From Verrucomicrobia bacterium UBA3214 (GTDB taxonomy: Bacteria > Verrucomicrobiota > Kiritimatiellia > RFP12 > UBA1067): a stretch of DNA of 19,558 nt. The notes beneath the pieces are model-generated. The model saw only the letters and a program-made list of their open reading frames with translations, did no database searches and was not told the origin of the DNA. Below, piece by piece: positions 1 to 8,482 of this stretch. Position numbers and translations under genes: made by a program. The stretch covers positions 1 to 19,558 of the forward strand of contig DEWI01000032.1 of the NCBI GenBank assembly GCA_002363575.1. Reading direction: 5' to 3'. Numbering within the stretch: position 1 is the stretch's first letter; each line of letters begins with the position of its first letter.

Positions 1-978
1 CCATACTGGAAGACCGAGACTGTCGAGGCGATGGACGCGTTTCGCCATATGCCTGGCCACAGCGTCGGCGCGGGCGAATGCGTCTCGCTGGCGGGGCTGT
101 ACGCGGCCGCCGCGTTTGTCGTCTGCGGCTTCCCTTTGGAGTCGATCTACCTGATGGCGACGCCGCTGCACTCGCAGAACTTCCTCGATGTCGATTCAGG
201 AATCCTCACGAACAACCGCCGTCTCGTCACGCGCGCCATGTGGGCGAACGGCACGGTAATCTCGCAGCAAGCGCGCCGCGCCCTCGAACACGAGCGCGTG
301 ACGATCGTCTCGCACGCCACAGGCTACATCCATCTCCTTTATCCGAAAGCCACTATCGACCCCGCGGCGTACAGGCGCTTCTCTTCGCGCCTTCGCGAAT
401 TTCTCGTCCCTCCGGAAGACGCGGTCGATAAGCGCGTCGTCGTCCCCCGCCTTCCAGACGAAGCGAAAGTCGAATTCGTGTCCGGCGGCGAGCCGCTGGC
501 GCTTTCTCCGGAAATGGAGCGCGCGGAGATAATCCAGCGTCTAGATGCGTTGCGCGGTGCAAACCGCGCGGCGTCCCTCGCGCCCTACGCGGGCCATGAA
601 CTCGGTGCCACTGAGGCAGCGCCCTTCTTGAAGGCGTCGCTCGAGCGCTGCCCGGTTTCGCGAAACGCGTTCGCGCCGCCCGACGCCGCGGCGGCTGGCG
701 CGGCGCGCGGCGAAGCTGCGGTGATCGGGCGCATCGCAGAGCTGGCGGACGAATCCATCTACGATGGCGCCAGCCGCACCGCCACGCCGGACGAGACGTG
801 GAACTTCCAGCGCGGCGACGGCTTCGAGAAGTGCCTGCTCGCCGCCAATGCGCTCGCGCTCGCGCATGGCGCAATCGTCACGGACGGCGGGAAAGCCGCG
901 CTTTTCGACGCGGCCGAGCGCCGGGAAATCTGTTCTTTCCCGTCCGTCAAGCGCCCGTCCGGGCCTGTCGAATGGTAA
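1..978 (+). CDS. Conserved-looking protein of unknown function, 5' truncated by the window edge
   Basis: The frame is open from base 1 and ends at TAA 976-978, so the true start probably lies upstream; the first in-window ATG is at 31. I do not recognise the family. Counting from that ATG, an N-terminal block has a Cys in a GECVSL context (residue 17), a His in PLHSQ (47) and Asp residues in FLDVD (53 and 55). That Cys-His-Asp order resembles a transglutaminase or papain-like core, but this is a guess and no domain is proven. The middle (about 150-250) is Ala/Arg/Glu-rich and low in complexity. No signal peptide or membrane segment is visible in the part present. It sits 53 bp upstream of tex on the same strand, but tex has its own promoter in the gap, so they need not be one operon. 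Confidence 0.6.
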   Translation, partial: PYWKTETVEAMDAFRHMPGHSVGAGECVSLAGLYAAAAFVVCGFPLESIYLMATPLHSQNFLDVDSGILTNNRRLVTRAMWANGTVISQQARRALEHERVTIVSHATGYIHLLYPKATIDPAAYRRFSSRLREFLVPPEDAVDKRVVVPRLPDEAKVEFVSGGEPLALSPEMERAEIIQRLDALRGANRAASLAPYAGHELGATEAAPFLKASLERCPVSRNAFAPPDAAAAGAARGEAAVIGRIAELADESIYDGASRTATPDETWNFQRGDGFEKCLLAANALALAHGAIVTDGGKAALFDAAERREICSFPSVKRPSGPVEW

Positions 979-998
979 TGGCGCCGCCGCCACACTTG

Positions 999-1004
999 TA
1001 TAAT
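999..1004 (+). promoter_or_regulatory. Probable -10 box of the tex promoter
   Basis: A perfect TATAAT sits in GC-rich sequence 27 bp before the tex ATG. The expected transcription start is near 1011, giving a leader of about 20 nt with no SD-like purine run. No recognisable -35 hexamer is present 17 bp upstream (976-981). Confidence 0.55.
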
Positions 1005-1031
1005 TGATCCCCATCTTCACGATATCAGACC

Positions 1032-3218
1032 ATGACAACGGAAATACTTTCAAGAATGTGCACGGAGATCGGCGTCGGCGCAAAGCAGATCGCCGCCGTC
1101 GAAAAACTCCTTGCCGACGGCTGCACCGTGCCGTTCATCGCGCGCTACCGCAAAGAAGCGCACGGCAACCTCGACGAAGTCCAGATCGGCAAAGTCAAGG
1201 AACGCCTGGAGTACTACAACGAACTCGAAGACCGCAAGAAAACCATCCTGAAATCCATCGCCGAGCAGGACAAGCTCACGCCGGAACTGGAGAAGGCGAT
1301 CGCTGGCTGCTTCCAGAAGACCGCTCTCGAAGACCTCTACCAGCCGTACAAGCCGAAACGCCGCACCCGCGCGCAGATCGCCAAGGAGAAAGGCTTCGAG
1401 CCGCTCGCCGACGACATCTGGGAAGGCCGCGAAGTCGATGCTCCGGAAGAAGACCTGCAATACGCTCGCGACATTATCGCCGAGCGCATCGCCGACGACG
1501 CCACCGTGCGCGGCCTCGTGCGCCGCGAGTTCGCCACGAAAGGCGTGGTGAAGAGCGAAGCGGCCTCGACTTCCTCGCAGGAGCCGACGAAATTCGAGCA
1601 GTACTACGACTTCTCCGAGCCGATCGCCACCATCCCTTCGCACCGCTATCTCGCTATCCGCCGCGGCCAGAAGGAAGGCGTCCTCTGGGTGAAGCTGGAA
1701 ATCGACAAAGCCGCCGTCGTCGATAAAATCCTCGATGCGATAGACCGCGACGGCGAGCAGATTCGCCTCGCCGCCGAAGACGCCTACAAGCGCCTTCTCG
1801 CCCCGAGCTGCGAAATCGACGTCACCGTGGACAAGAAGATGGAAGCCGACCGCGCGGCCGTGGAAGTCTTCGCGGACAACTTGCGGAATCTGCTGCTCGC
1901 CAGCCCGCTGGGCGAAAAATCCGTGCTGGCTATCGACCCCGGCATCCGCACCGGCTGCAAAGTCGCGATGATGGACGCGACGGGGAAGTATCTCGGTAAG
2001 ACCGTCCTCTACCCACAGCAGAACCCGGCGGAGACCGAAAAAGCGCTCGCTATGATCGTGAACAAATTCCGTCCCGACGCTATCGCGGTGGGCAACGGCA
2101 CGGCCGGCCGCGAGACGGAGGCTTTCGTGCGCGCGACGCTGAAAAAACTGCGCGCGCAGCACCCGGAAATCCCCACGCCAATCGTGGTGAGCGTTTCCGA
2201 GGCGGGAGCGTCGGTCTATTCGGCAAGCGAAATCGCGCGCAAGGAATTTCCCGATCTCGACCTCACCGTGCGCGGCGCAATCTCCATCGGCCGCCGCTTG
2301 CAGGACCCTCTCGCGGAGCTGGTCAAAATCGACCCGAAGGCTATCGGCGTCGGCCAATACCAGCACGACGTCCACCAGCCGCTGCTCGGCGCGAAGCTCG
2401 ATGAAGTCGTCGTAAGCTGCGTGAACGGCGTGGGCGTGGAATTGAACACGGCCTCCGCGCCGCTGCTGGAGCGCGTTTCCGGCGTCGGCCCGTCGCTGGC
2501 GAAATCGATCGTCGAGTGGCGCAACGAGCATGGGCGCTTTTCATCGCGCAGCGAACTTCTCGAAGTGAAGGGGCTTGGCGCGAAGGCTTTCGAGCAGTGC
2601 GCGGGCTTCCTGCGCATCCGCGGCGCCGCCAATCCTCTCGATTCCTCCGCTGTCCATCCGGAACGCTACGGGCTGGTCGAGAAAATGGCCGGCGATCTGG
2701 GCATGACGCTGCGCGAACTCGTCGGCAACCAGACGGCCGCGAAAAAGATCGACGTCAAGAAATACATCACTCCCGAAGTCGGCGAGCCGACGCTCAAAGA
2801 CATAATCGCGGAACTCGTGAAGCCCGGCCGCGACCCGCGCGCGGTTTTCGAGCCACCGAAATTCCGCGACGACGTCACGAAGATCGAAGATGTCAAGGAA
2901 GGCCAGAAGCTGGAGGGCGTCGTCACGAACGTCACGGCATTCGGCGCCTTCGTCGATATCGGCGTGCATCAAGACGGCCTCGTGCACGTCTCCGAACTCT
3001 CCGACAACTTCGTTTCAGATCCAAAGAGCGTAGTGAAAGCCGGCGATAGAATCACCGTCACCGTACTGGCGGTGGATCGCGCGCGCGGCAGGATCTCGCT
3101 CTCCGCGCGCTCGAAACCGAATTTCGCTTCCAGCGGCCAGCGCGGCGCCGCGCCGCGCGGCGCGATGCGTTCCGGCGCGTCCTCCGGCTTCTCCTGCAAC
3201 CCGTTCGCAAACCTGTAA
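1032..3218 (+). CDS. tex: Tex family transcription accessory / S1 RNA-binding protein
   Basis: This encodes a 728-aa Tex protein, close to the usual family length. Tex is a cytoplasmic nucleic-acid-binding protein linked to transcription and RNA metabolism. The N-terminal helical region has the family motif VPFIARYRKEAHG (about 33-45). A YqgF/RNase H-like domain lies near 297-430 (VLAIDPGIRTGCKVA). A helix-hairpin-helix region follows at about 480-530 (RVSGVGPSLAKSIVEWR). A C-terminal S1 domain covers about 622-695 (GVVTNVTAFGAFVDIGVHQD). The last 30 residues are a Ser/Gly/Arg/Ala-rich tail. ATG 1032 is chosen because the protein starts at the normal family N-terminus and a TATAAT box lies just upstream. 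No SD is visible. The next gene begins 42 bp downstream with its own -10 box. Confidence 0.96.
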   Translation: MTTEILSRMCTEIGVGAKQIAAVEKLLADGCTVPFIARYRKEAHGNLDEVQIGKVKERLEYYNELEDRKKTILKSIAEQDKLTPELEKAIAGCFQKTALEDLYQPYKPKRRTRAQIAKEKGFEPLADDIWEGREVDAPEEDLQYARDIIAERIADDATVRGLVRREFATKGVVKSEAASTSSQEPTKFEQYYDFSEPIATIPSHRYLAIRRGQKEGVLWVKLEIDKAAVVDKILDAIDRDGEQIRLAAEDAYKRLLAPSCEIDVTVDKKMEADRAAVEVFADNLRNLLLASPLGEKSVLAIDPGIRTGCKVAMMDATGKYLGKTVLYPQQNPAETEKALAMIVNKFRPDAIAVGNGTAGRETEAFVRATLKKLRAQHPEIPTPIVVSVSEAGASVYSASEIARKEFPDLDLTVRGAISIGRRLQDPLAELVKIDPKAIGVGQYQHDVHQPLLGAKLDEVVVSCVNGVGVELNTASAPLLERVSGVGPSLAKSIVEWRNEHGRFSSRSELLEVKGLGAKAFEQCAGFLRIRGAANPLDSSAVHPERYGLVEKMAGDLGMTLRELVGNQTAAKKIDVKKYITPEVGEPTLKDIIAELVKPGRDPRAVFEPPKFRDDVTKIEDVKEGQKLEGVVTNVTAFGAFVDIGVHQDGLVHVSELSDNFVSDPKSVVKAGDRITVTVLAVDRARGRISLSARSKPNFASSGQRGAAPRGAMRSGASSGFSCNPFANL

Positions 3219-3248
3219 AAGCACGCCCCCGCGACGCCGGAATTATGC

Positions 3249-3254
3249 TATAAT
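3249..3254 (+). promoter_or_regulatory. -10 box of a leaderless promoter for the secretin gene
   Basis: TATAAT is followed by only six bases (ACCGCC) before ATG 3261. With normal spacing of 6-7 nt from the -10 box, transcription would begin on the A of the start codon. There is no SD and no clear -35 hexamer. Confidence 0.65.
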
Positions 3255-3260
3255 ACCGCC

Positions 3261-4646
3261 ATGAAGGTGTTTTCAGCGATTGCGGGGGTGATATTCGGGG
3301 TTTTTGCGGCGTTCGCGGAGGATGCGGCCAAGCAAACCGAGGCGACGCAACCAGCCGCCCTGCCCGGCAGCACGCTGGTACGGCACGGGATCGAGACGCG
3401 GATATTCCGTCTCAACCACGCCAGCGCCGCGGAAGTGGCGGAGAAATTCAACGAGATGTGGAATGGCGAGTTCGGACAGGTCTGGAAGGTCTCGAAGATG
3501 GCCGTCTCCTTCCCGGAGTCGAACTCTGTGATGGTATCGGCGCCGCGCCCGATTCTCGATGCGTGCGAAAGAGCGATCTCCCAGCTCGATATCGAAGCGA
3601 AGCAGGTATATATCGAAGCGAGATTCGTGGAGCTGTCCAACAACGCCTCGCACAAGCTCGGCATCGATTGGCAGATGCTCGATGGCGTCGGCGCGAATAT
3701 GCGCTTGAACGGCGCTTTGCAGCGCAGCCATATCGGCGGCACCATCACCGACTATTCGCGGACGGTATCCGACGGCAAGACGACTACGTCCTACGGGATG
3801 TCGAGAGGCAACGGCAAAGACGGCGAAATCTCCTATTTCAACGGGACGCTCGACCTCTCCGAAATGTCCGTCATTCTGCGCGCGCTTGAATCCACCGAAG
3901 ATGCGCGCACGTTCTCCAACCCGAAGATCATCGTCTCCTCCGGGAAGCAGGCGGTTGTCGATATGACCCAGAAGTATCCCAACGTCAAGATTTCCGCCAA
4001 GCGCACGACGTCCGGAGGTTCCGACTCCCTCGACCTCGATATGCAGATGGCAGGCATCCCGGGCGAAGACAAATTCATGTTCGCGAACGAAGCGTTTTTC
4101 TCGTGGGGCATCCAGCTCGAGGTCACGCCGCGCGTCAATACCAACGGCTTCATCAACGTTTCGATCGTCCCGACGATTTCCGACTGCGTGGAATACGTGA
4201 CCGCCGGGACGGCGGCGGACAGCTCCTCCGACACCGGGAGCTACTCGGCCAAATACCCCGTCATCTACGTGCAGCGTCTCGTCACGGAGTTCAATCTCGC
4301 GAGCGAAACCACCGCCGTTATCGGCGGCCTCTCCAGAACCATCGAGCGGCAGGTTGACAACGGCGTTCCGCTGCTGCGCGAGATTCCGTGGATCGGGCCG
4401 AAATTCTTCGGCAGCAAGACGCGCGTGAAAGAACAGCGCGAAATCATCGTCTTCGTCACCGTCGGCCTCGTAGATCCCGCTGCGATGGAACGCGACGCCG
4501 GGTTGCCGAAAAACGCGATTCTCGGGCGCCGCTACGTGCAAGGCGAGAGGCTCGAACCAGGCGAGCGCTCGCGCGACCATCGCGAGGGCCTGAGCGCGCT
4601 GGATCTCCGCCCGCTGGAAGAGCAGGCGGCGACAAACGCACACTGA
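3261..4646 (+). CDS. Short type II/III-like secretin (GspD/PilQ superfamily)
   Basis: This 461-aa protein is predicted to form or contribute to an outer-membrane secretin pore. It starts with a signal peptide (cleavage probably after AFA, residues 17-19). One N1-type ring domain follows (about 46-112: FRLNHASAAEVAEKF through AISQLDI). The secretin domain spans about 115-405, with VYIEARFVELS at its entry, GIQLEVTPRVN near 283-293, VIGGLSRT near 353-360, and the signature VPLLREIPWIGPKFF at 369-383. The charged C-terminal tail (about 405-461) could bind a pilotin. It is shorter than typical GspD (about 650 aa) and lacks the N0 and extra N domains. No other secretion or pilus gene is nearby, so the system it serves is unknown. 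The ATG is preceded directly by a -10 box, suggesting leaderless translation. Confidence 0.88.
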   Translation: MKVFSAIAGVIFGVFAAFAEDAAKQTEATQPAALPGSTLVRHGIETRIFRLNHASAAEVAEKFNEMWNGEFGQVWKVSKMAVSFPESNSVMVSAPRPILDACERAISQLDIEAKQVYIEARFVELSNNASHKLGIDWQMLDGVGANMRLNGALQRSHIGGTITDYSRTVSDGKTTTSYGMSRGNGKDGEISYFNGTLDLSEMSVILRALESTEDARTFSNPKIIVSSGKQAVVDMTQKYPNVKISAKRTTSGGSDSLDLDMQMAGIPGEDKFMFANEAFFSWGIQLEVTPRVNTNGFINVSIVPTISDCVEYVTAGTAADSSSDTGSYSAKYPVIYVQRLVTEFNLASETTAVIGGLSRTIERQVDNGVPLLREIPWIGPKFFGSKTRVKEQREIIVFVTVGLVDPAAMERDAGLPKNAILGRRYVQGERLEPGERSRDHREGLSALDLRPLEEQAATNAH

Positions 4647-4702
4647 AAACCCCGACGCGCCAGCGCCGGACATGCCGGTTGCGCGCGCCGCACCCGCCCG
4701 TG

Positions 4703-6580
4703 CTACGCCGGCGCCGTCTGCTTTACGAGGCGCACGTCTCCCCAAGCGCAAGGCAGCGCGAAGACAACGCCATCCGCTTCGCGCTTTTTGTCGCCCTTCA
4801 TGAGCGGCCACAGCGAAGCGAACGTGATTCCGCGCGGAAGCGAAACGCCAAGCCCGCATGCGGCAAACGCCGCCGCCAATTCATCCGGCCAATCCTGCGC
4901 GGCGAGGCCGAGGCGGACGGCAAGACGCGCTTCTTCCACACAGCCTATCGCCACCGCTTCGCCGTGCGAAAGCGCGAAATCCGTGGCTTTTTCGAGCGCG
5001 TGCGCGACCGTGTGGCCGGCGTTGAGTTTAGCGCGCTCGCCTGTCTTCTCGAAAGGATCCGCGCGCACGACTCCGATTTTGACGCCGAGATTGCGGCGGA
5101 TTTCAGCTGGCGTCACAGGTTCGGCGGCCGTGAAGCGGAATGCGGCGGCGTCCTTTCCGCCGACAATCATATGCTTGACCATCTCCGCCTTGCCGCAGGC
5201 AAGCTCGCGCGGCGGAAGCGTGCGGAGAAACGCGGTATCGATGATCACGCGACGCGGCGGATGGAATGCGCCTGCGAGATTCTTGCCAGCCGGAAGATCG
5301 CAAGCCGTCTTCCCGCCGTAAGAGGCATCGACCATCGCGAGAAGCGTGGTGGGGATGTTGATCCAATCGATTCCCCGCATGAATGTCGCGGCGGCAAAAC
5401 CCGTCATGTCGCCGGTGACTCCGCCGCCGATCGCCACAATGGCGTCTTTCCTGCCGAGGCCCGCCTTCGCCATCGCATCCCATATCTTCGCGACCGTTTC
5501 GATGGTCTTGTTCTCTTCGCCGGAAGGCACGATGAATATCGCATTCTCCGCGAGCCGCGGGTAGAGGCGCGCGACGTTCGCATCTATAACGCACTTGCCG
5601 AGCGCGGCGATTTCGTCTTCCAAGCCTTCGCCGAAAGCCACCGTCCCTTCGGAAGCGAGAAGCGCGTCGAGCAGCGCGTACGCCGCGAGGGCTTCGACAA
5701 CAGGAACGGCGCGATACGCGATGCAAGGATCGTGGCGTCCGCGTATTTTCAGCGGCACTTCCGTCATCGTGGCGAGATCGACGCTTCGCTGCTCCTTGTA
5801 GATCGACGGTGTCGGCTTGAATGCAACGCGGAAGACGAGCGGCATTCCGCTCGTCATGCCTCCCAAGACGCCGCCATGGTTGTTCGTCAGCGTCACCACA
5901 CGCCCTTCGCGGATCGCGAATGCGTCGTTGTTTTCGCTGCCGGAAAGCGAAGCGGCGCGGAAGCCTGCGCCGAACTCTATCCCCTTCACGCCGGGAATGC
6001 CGAAAATCCAGCGCGCGATTTCTCCGTCGATGCCATCGAACATCGGGCCGCCAAGACCGGCCGGCAGCCCCGTCGCCACGCACTCCACAATGCCGCCGGC
6101 GGAATCGCCGGCCGCCTTCGCCGCCGCCACGTCGCCGGCTTGCACGACGCGCGCGCAGACGGAGATGCCGCGGCGCTCCAGCTCTTGCAGGCAGAGGCCG
6201 CCGGCGATGCACATCGCCGCCGTCATGCGCCCGGAATTGGCGCCGCCCCCCGGAGGAATGCGGCCGGTCTTCACCCAATTCGGATAATCGGCATGTCCCG
6301 GCCGCGGGACGGTCTTCTCGTAATCGCCGCTTCGCGTATCCATGTTGCGGATCACGGCTTCGAGCGCATCGCCGGTCGTCACGCCGCCTTCGGCCAGCCC
6401 AGAGACGAATTCAGGAATATCGCTCTCGCGGCGCGGAGTCGAAAATTCATCGCGCCCAGGCGCGCGCCTCTCTAGAAACGCCTGCAGCGCGGTGAAATCC
6501 ACCTTCCGCCCGCCGGGGAAACCTTCAAGACGCATGCCGATCGCCGGCGCATGCGACTCTCCATATATCTCAAGCTTCAT
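4703..6580 (-). CDS. Bifunctional chorismate synthase / 3-dehydroquinate synthase (AroC-AroB fusion)
   Basis: A single 625-aa frame carries two shikimate-pathway enzymes. Residues 1-about 320 are chorismate synthase (EPSP to chorismate, FMN-dependent): GESHAP at 7-12, RPGHADY at 93-99, GGGANSGRMT at 111-120, FRVAFKPTPS at 250-259, RHDPC at 282-286. The GGGxxSGRxT form resembles the divergent chorismate synthases of some Firmicutes, not the GGGRSSARET enzymes. Residues about 323-625 are 3-dehydroquinate synthase (DAHP to DHQ, NAD and metal-dependent): SGEENKT at 353-359, GGGVTGDMTGF at 385-395, PTTLLAMVDASYGGKTA at 410-426. Expected metal ligands are E466 (GKAEMVKH), H523 (LNAGHT) and H539 (SHGEAV). 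Both halves are somewhat shorter than stand-alone enzymes, but the listed key motifs are intact. Start ATG 6580 has GAGG seven bases upstream. It is the last gene of the minus-strand run and converges on the secretin gene. Confidence 0.93.
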   Translation of the reverse strand: MKLEIYGESHAPAIGMRLEGFPGGRKVDFTALQAFLERRAPGRDEFSTPRRESDIPEFVSGLAEGGVTTGDALEAVIRNMDTRSGDYEKTVPRPGHADYPNWVKTGRIPPGGGANSGRMTAAMCIAGGLCLQELERRGISVCARVVQAGDVAAAKAAGDSAGGIVECVATGLPAGLGGPMFDGIDGEIARWIFGIPGVKGIEFGAGFRAASLSGSENNDAFAIREGRVVTLTNNHGGVLGGMTSGMPLVFRVAFKPTPSIYKEQRSVDLATMTEVPLKIRGRHDPCIAYRAVPVVEALAAYALLDALLASEGTVAFGEGLEDEIAALGKCVIDANVARLYPRLAENAIFIVPSGEENKTIETVAKIWDAMAKAGLGRKDAIVAIGGGVTGDMTGFAAATFMRGIDWINIPTTLLAMVDASYGGKTACDLPAGKNLAGAFHPPRRVIIDTAFLRTLPPRELACGKAEMVKHMIVGGKDAAAFRFTAAEPVTPAEIRRNLGVKIGVVRADPFEKTGERAKLNAGHTVAHALEKATDFALSHGEAVAIGCVEEARLAVRLGLAAQDWPDELAAAFAACGLGVSLPRGITFASLWPLMKGDKKREADGVVFALPCAWGDVRLVKQTAPA

Positions 6581-6632
6581 ATCTAGCCTCGTCGTTTGCG
6601 GCCGGCTCGCACCGGCTCTGAATCTTGCATCC

Positions 6633-6686
6633 GCCGTCCGCCCATGGACGGCCGGGGGTGAATGCGCGTGCCTCTCCCGGCCGTCC
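6633..6686 (-). promoter_or_regulatory. Two mutually exclusive hairpins in the argS-aroCB intergenic region
   Basis: In the RNA sense (minus strand), 6686-6676 reads GGACGGCCGGG and is perfectly complementary over 11 bp to 6656-6646. The latter segment can instead pair over 7 bp with 6639-6633 (GGACGGC). The two structures cannot coexist, an attenuator-like layout. No U-run follows either stem, so it may be only a structured spacer or an RNA-processing site. Confidence 0.4.
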
Positions 6687-6706
6687 GCGAGGAATGCGCC
6701 GCCGCG

Positions 6707-8401
6707 TCAAATCCTCTCCGGCGTCTCTATTCCCAGCAAACCCAGCCCCTTGCGGAGTATCGCGCCGAACAGCGCGCACAGCGCCAGACGCGACGACCTC
6801 GCGGGCTCTTCGCTCTTCAGCACGGGCGTGTTCTGGTAGAACGACGAATACAGCTGCGAAGTCTGGTAGAGGTAGTCCGCAAGCACGGAAGGCTTGTACG
6901 CCTCCGCCGCGCGCCGCACCGCGCCGGGGAACTCCAGCAGCTGCAAAGCCAGACGCTTCTCCGCTGCCGCCGCGCCGCTTGCGAACGCCACGAAATCGCC
7001 AGGCGCCGCACCCGCCTCTTTCGCCTTCGACAGCAGCGAGCAGACACGCGCATATGCGTATTGCAGATACGGCCCGGAATTGCCCTCGAGCGCCAGCGCC
7101 TTCTCCCATGTGAAATCGATTGCCGTTCCAGGGTCGTGGCTGAGGTCTGCGTATTTCACGGCGCCTATGCCGATCTGCGCGGCAAGCCGCTCGTCGCCGC
7201 CGCGCGGCGCCACGATTTCCATGCTTCTCTTCACGGCCTCTTCGAGGAGTTCGTCGAGCTTGATCAAATTCCCTTCGCGCGTGGAAATCGCCTTGCCCTG
7301 ATAGCTCATCAGTCCGAACGGGACATGGACGAGGCGCGCGCGGCACCCGAGTTTCGCGGATATCGAGAAGAACTGCTTGAAGTGCAGCTGCTGGCGATCG
7401 TCCGTCACATAGATTATTCTCTCGGGGTCGTACTCTGCCACGCGGTCTTCGACGCACGCCAGATCGCTAGTCGTGTAATTGTAGCCGCCGTCCGACTTGC
7501 GGACGATCGCGACGCCCAGCCCCTCGTCTTCCAGCTTGACGACCAGCGCGCCTTCGCTTTCGACCGCCAGGCCCAGCGCGACCAGTCTCTCCACCACGGC
7601 GGGCATCTTGGCGTTGTAGTAGGATTCTCCGCGGTATGTATCGAACTTGACGCCGAGACGCCTATACATCCTCTCGAATTCGCCTATCGATATGTCTATG
7701 AACTTGCGCCACAGCGCAAGATTCTCCTCGTCGCCCTGCTGAAGCTTGACGAGCTCGCGGCGGCATTCCTCTTTCCATTCGCCGGACTCTTCCTTCGCGC
7801 GCGCCGCGGACAGCACATAGCATTTCTCCAGATTGGCGACTGTGAGATTCTCGCGCTCCGCGTCCGTCAGGCACTCGCGATAACCCTTGATCAATATGCC
7901 GAACTGCGTTCCCCAGTCGCCGAGATGGTTGTCCGCCACCACGTCATAGCCGAGCGAGCGGAAAATACGGTCTATCGCATTGCCGATCACAGTGGAGCGA
8001 ATGTGGCCGATGTGCATCTGCTTTGCGGCGTTAGGGCTGGAATAGTCGATCACGATGCGTTTGCCGCGCCCGCTTTGCTCTATGCCGAGATCGACGGGAT
8101 CCGCGGCGAGCGCGCCAAGCCGCTCCGCAAGCCATTTCCCTCCGATCGTCAAATTCAAGAATCCCGGGCCGGCGATCTCGACGCCGGAAAATGGATTGTC
8201 CGGCATGCCGGTTAGCGCGTCGGCGACGCGCTGCGCCGCTTCGCGCGGCTTCAAACCCGCCTGCTTGGCGTATTTCAGCGCGTCGTTGCACTGGTAATCG
8301 CCGAACTTCGGATCGGTCGCCGGCACGACGCGCACGGCGCTGAAATCCCCGCCCGGAAACGCGGCCTCGAACGCCGCTCTGATTGTATCGCTGAGTGTCA
8401 T
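6707..8401 (-). CDS. argS: Arginyl-tRNA synthetase
   Basis: This encodes a 564-aa class I synthetase that charges tRNA-Arg in the cytoplasm. The N-terminal Arg-S additional domain (about 1-100) contains FGDYQCNDAL. The catalytic core has SSPNAAKQMHIGHIRST, with HIGH at 130-133. Later come LGDWGTQFG and YVTDDRQQLHF, and a degenerate KMSKS equivalent in GKAISTREG, which is normal for many ArgRS enzymes. The C-terminal DALR-type anticodon-binding domain includes NSGPYLQYAYAR and LYQTSQLYSSFYQNTPV. ATG 8401 gives the usual MTLSDTIRAAF start; the frame stays open upstream, but that extension is not ArgRS-like and overlaps hairpin sequence. Only a weak SD (AGGAAAG, distant) precedes the start. It lies 166 bp downstream of rplT and 126 bp upstream of aroCB, all on the minus strand. 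Confidence 0.96.
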   Translation of the reverse strand: MTLSDTIRAAFEAAFPGGDFSAVRVVPATDPKFGDYQCNDALKYAKQAGLKPREAAQRVADALTGMPDNPFSGVEIAGPGFLNLTIGGKWLAERLGALAADPVDLGIEQSGRGKRIVIDYSSPNAAKQMHIGHIRSTVIGNAIDRIFRSLGYDVVADNHLGDWGTQFGILIKGYRECLTDAERENLTVANLEKCYVLSAARAKEESGEWKEECRRELVKLQQGDEENLALWRKFIDISIGEFERMYRRLGVKFDTYRGESYYNAKMPAVVERLVALGLAVESEGALVVKLEDEGLGVAIVRKSDGGYNYTTSDLACVEDRVAEYDPERIIYVTDDRQQLHFKQFFSISAKLGCRARLVHVPFGLMSYQGKAISTREGNLIKLDELLEEAVKRSMEIVAPRGGDERLAAQIGIGAVKYADLSHDPGTAIDFTWEKALALEGNSGPYLQYAYARVCSLLSKAKEAGAAPGDFVAFASGAAAAEKRLALQLLEFPGAVRRAAEAYKPSVLADYLYQTSQLYSSFYQNTPVLKSEEPARSSRLALCALFGAILRKGLGLLGIETPERI

Positions 8402-8422
8402 GCTTCTGGTCTTTCCTGTTGT

Positions 8423-8440
8423 GGCCGCATGCGCGCGGCC
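8423..8440 (-). other. Hairpin in the argS 5' region
   Basis: GGCCGC and GCGGCC form a 6-bp stem with a 6-nt loop, 22 bp upstream of the argS start. No T-run follows in the direction of argS transcription. It may help separate argS from the ribosomal protein genes, but nothing more specific is visible. Confidence 0.3.
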
Positions 8441-8482
8441 GGCCTTGCCGCTTCGCCCGCTTCCTCCGCACGCATTGCCGTT

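Noticed and set aside
1050..2531. 493-codon open frame antisense to tex
   Set aside because: It is the complement of a well-supported gene; long antisense frames are expected with this GC-rich codon use, and the peptide has no recognisable motif.
3273..4859. 528-codon frame antisense to the secretin gene
   Set aside because: It overlaps the secretin and the aroCB end and has a composition typical of a shadow frame.
4388..6475. 695-codon plus-strand frame opposite aroCB
   Set aside because: The Arg/Ala/His-rich peptide is the mirror of the aroCB reading frame; AroC and AroB motifs on the other strand are unambiguous.
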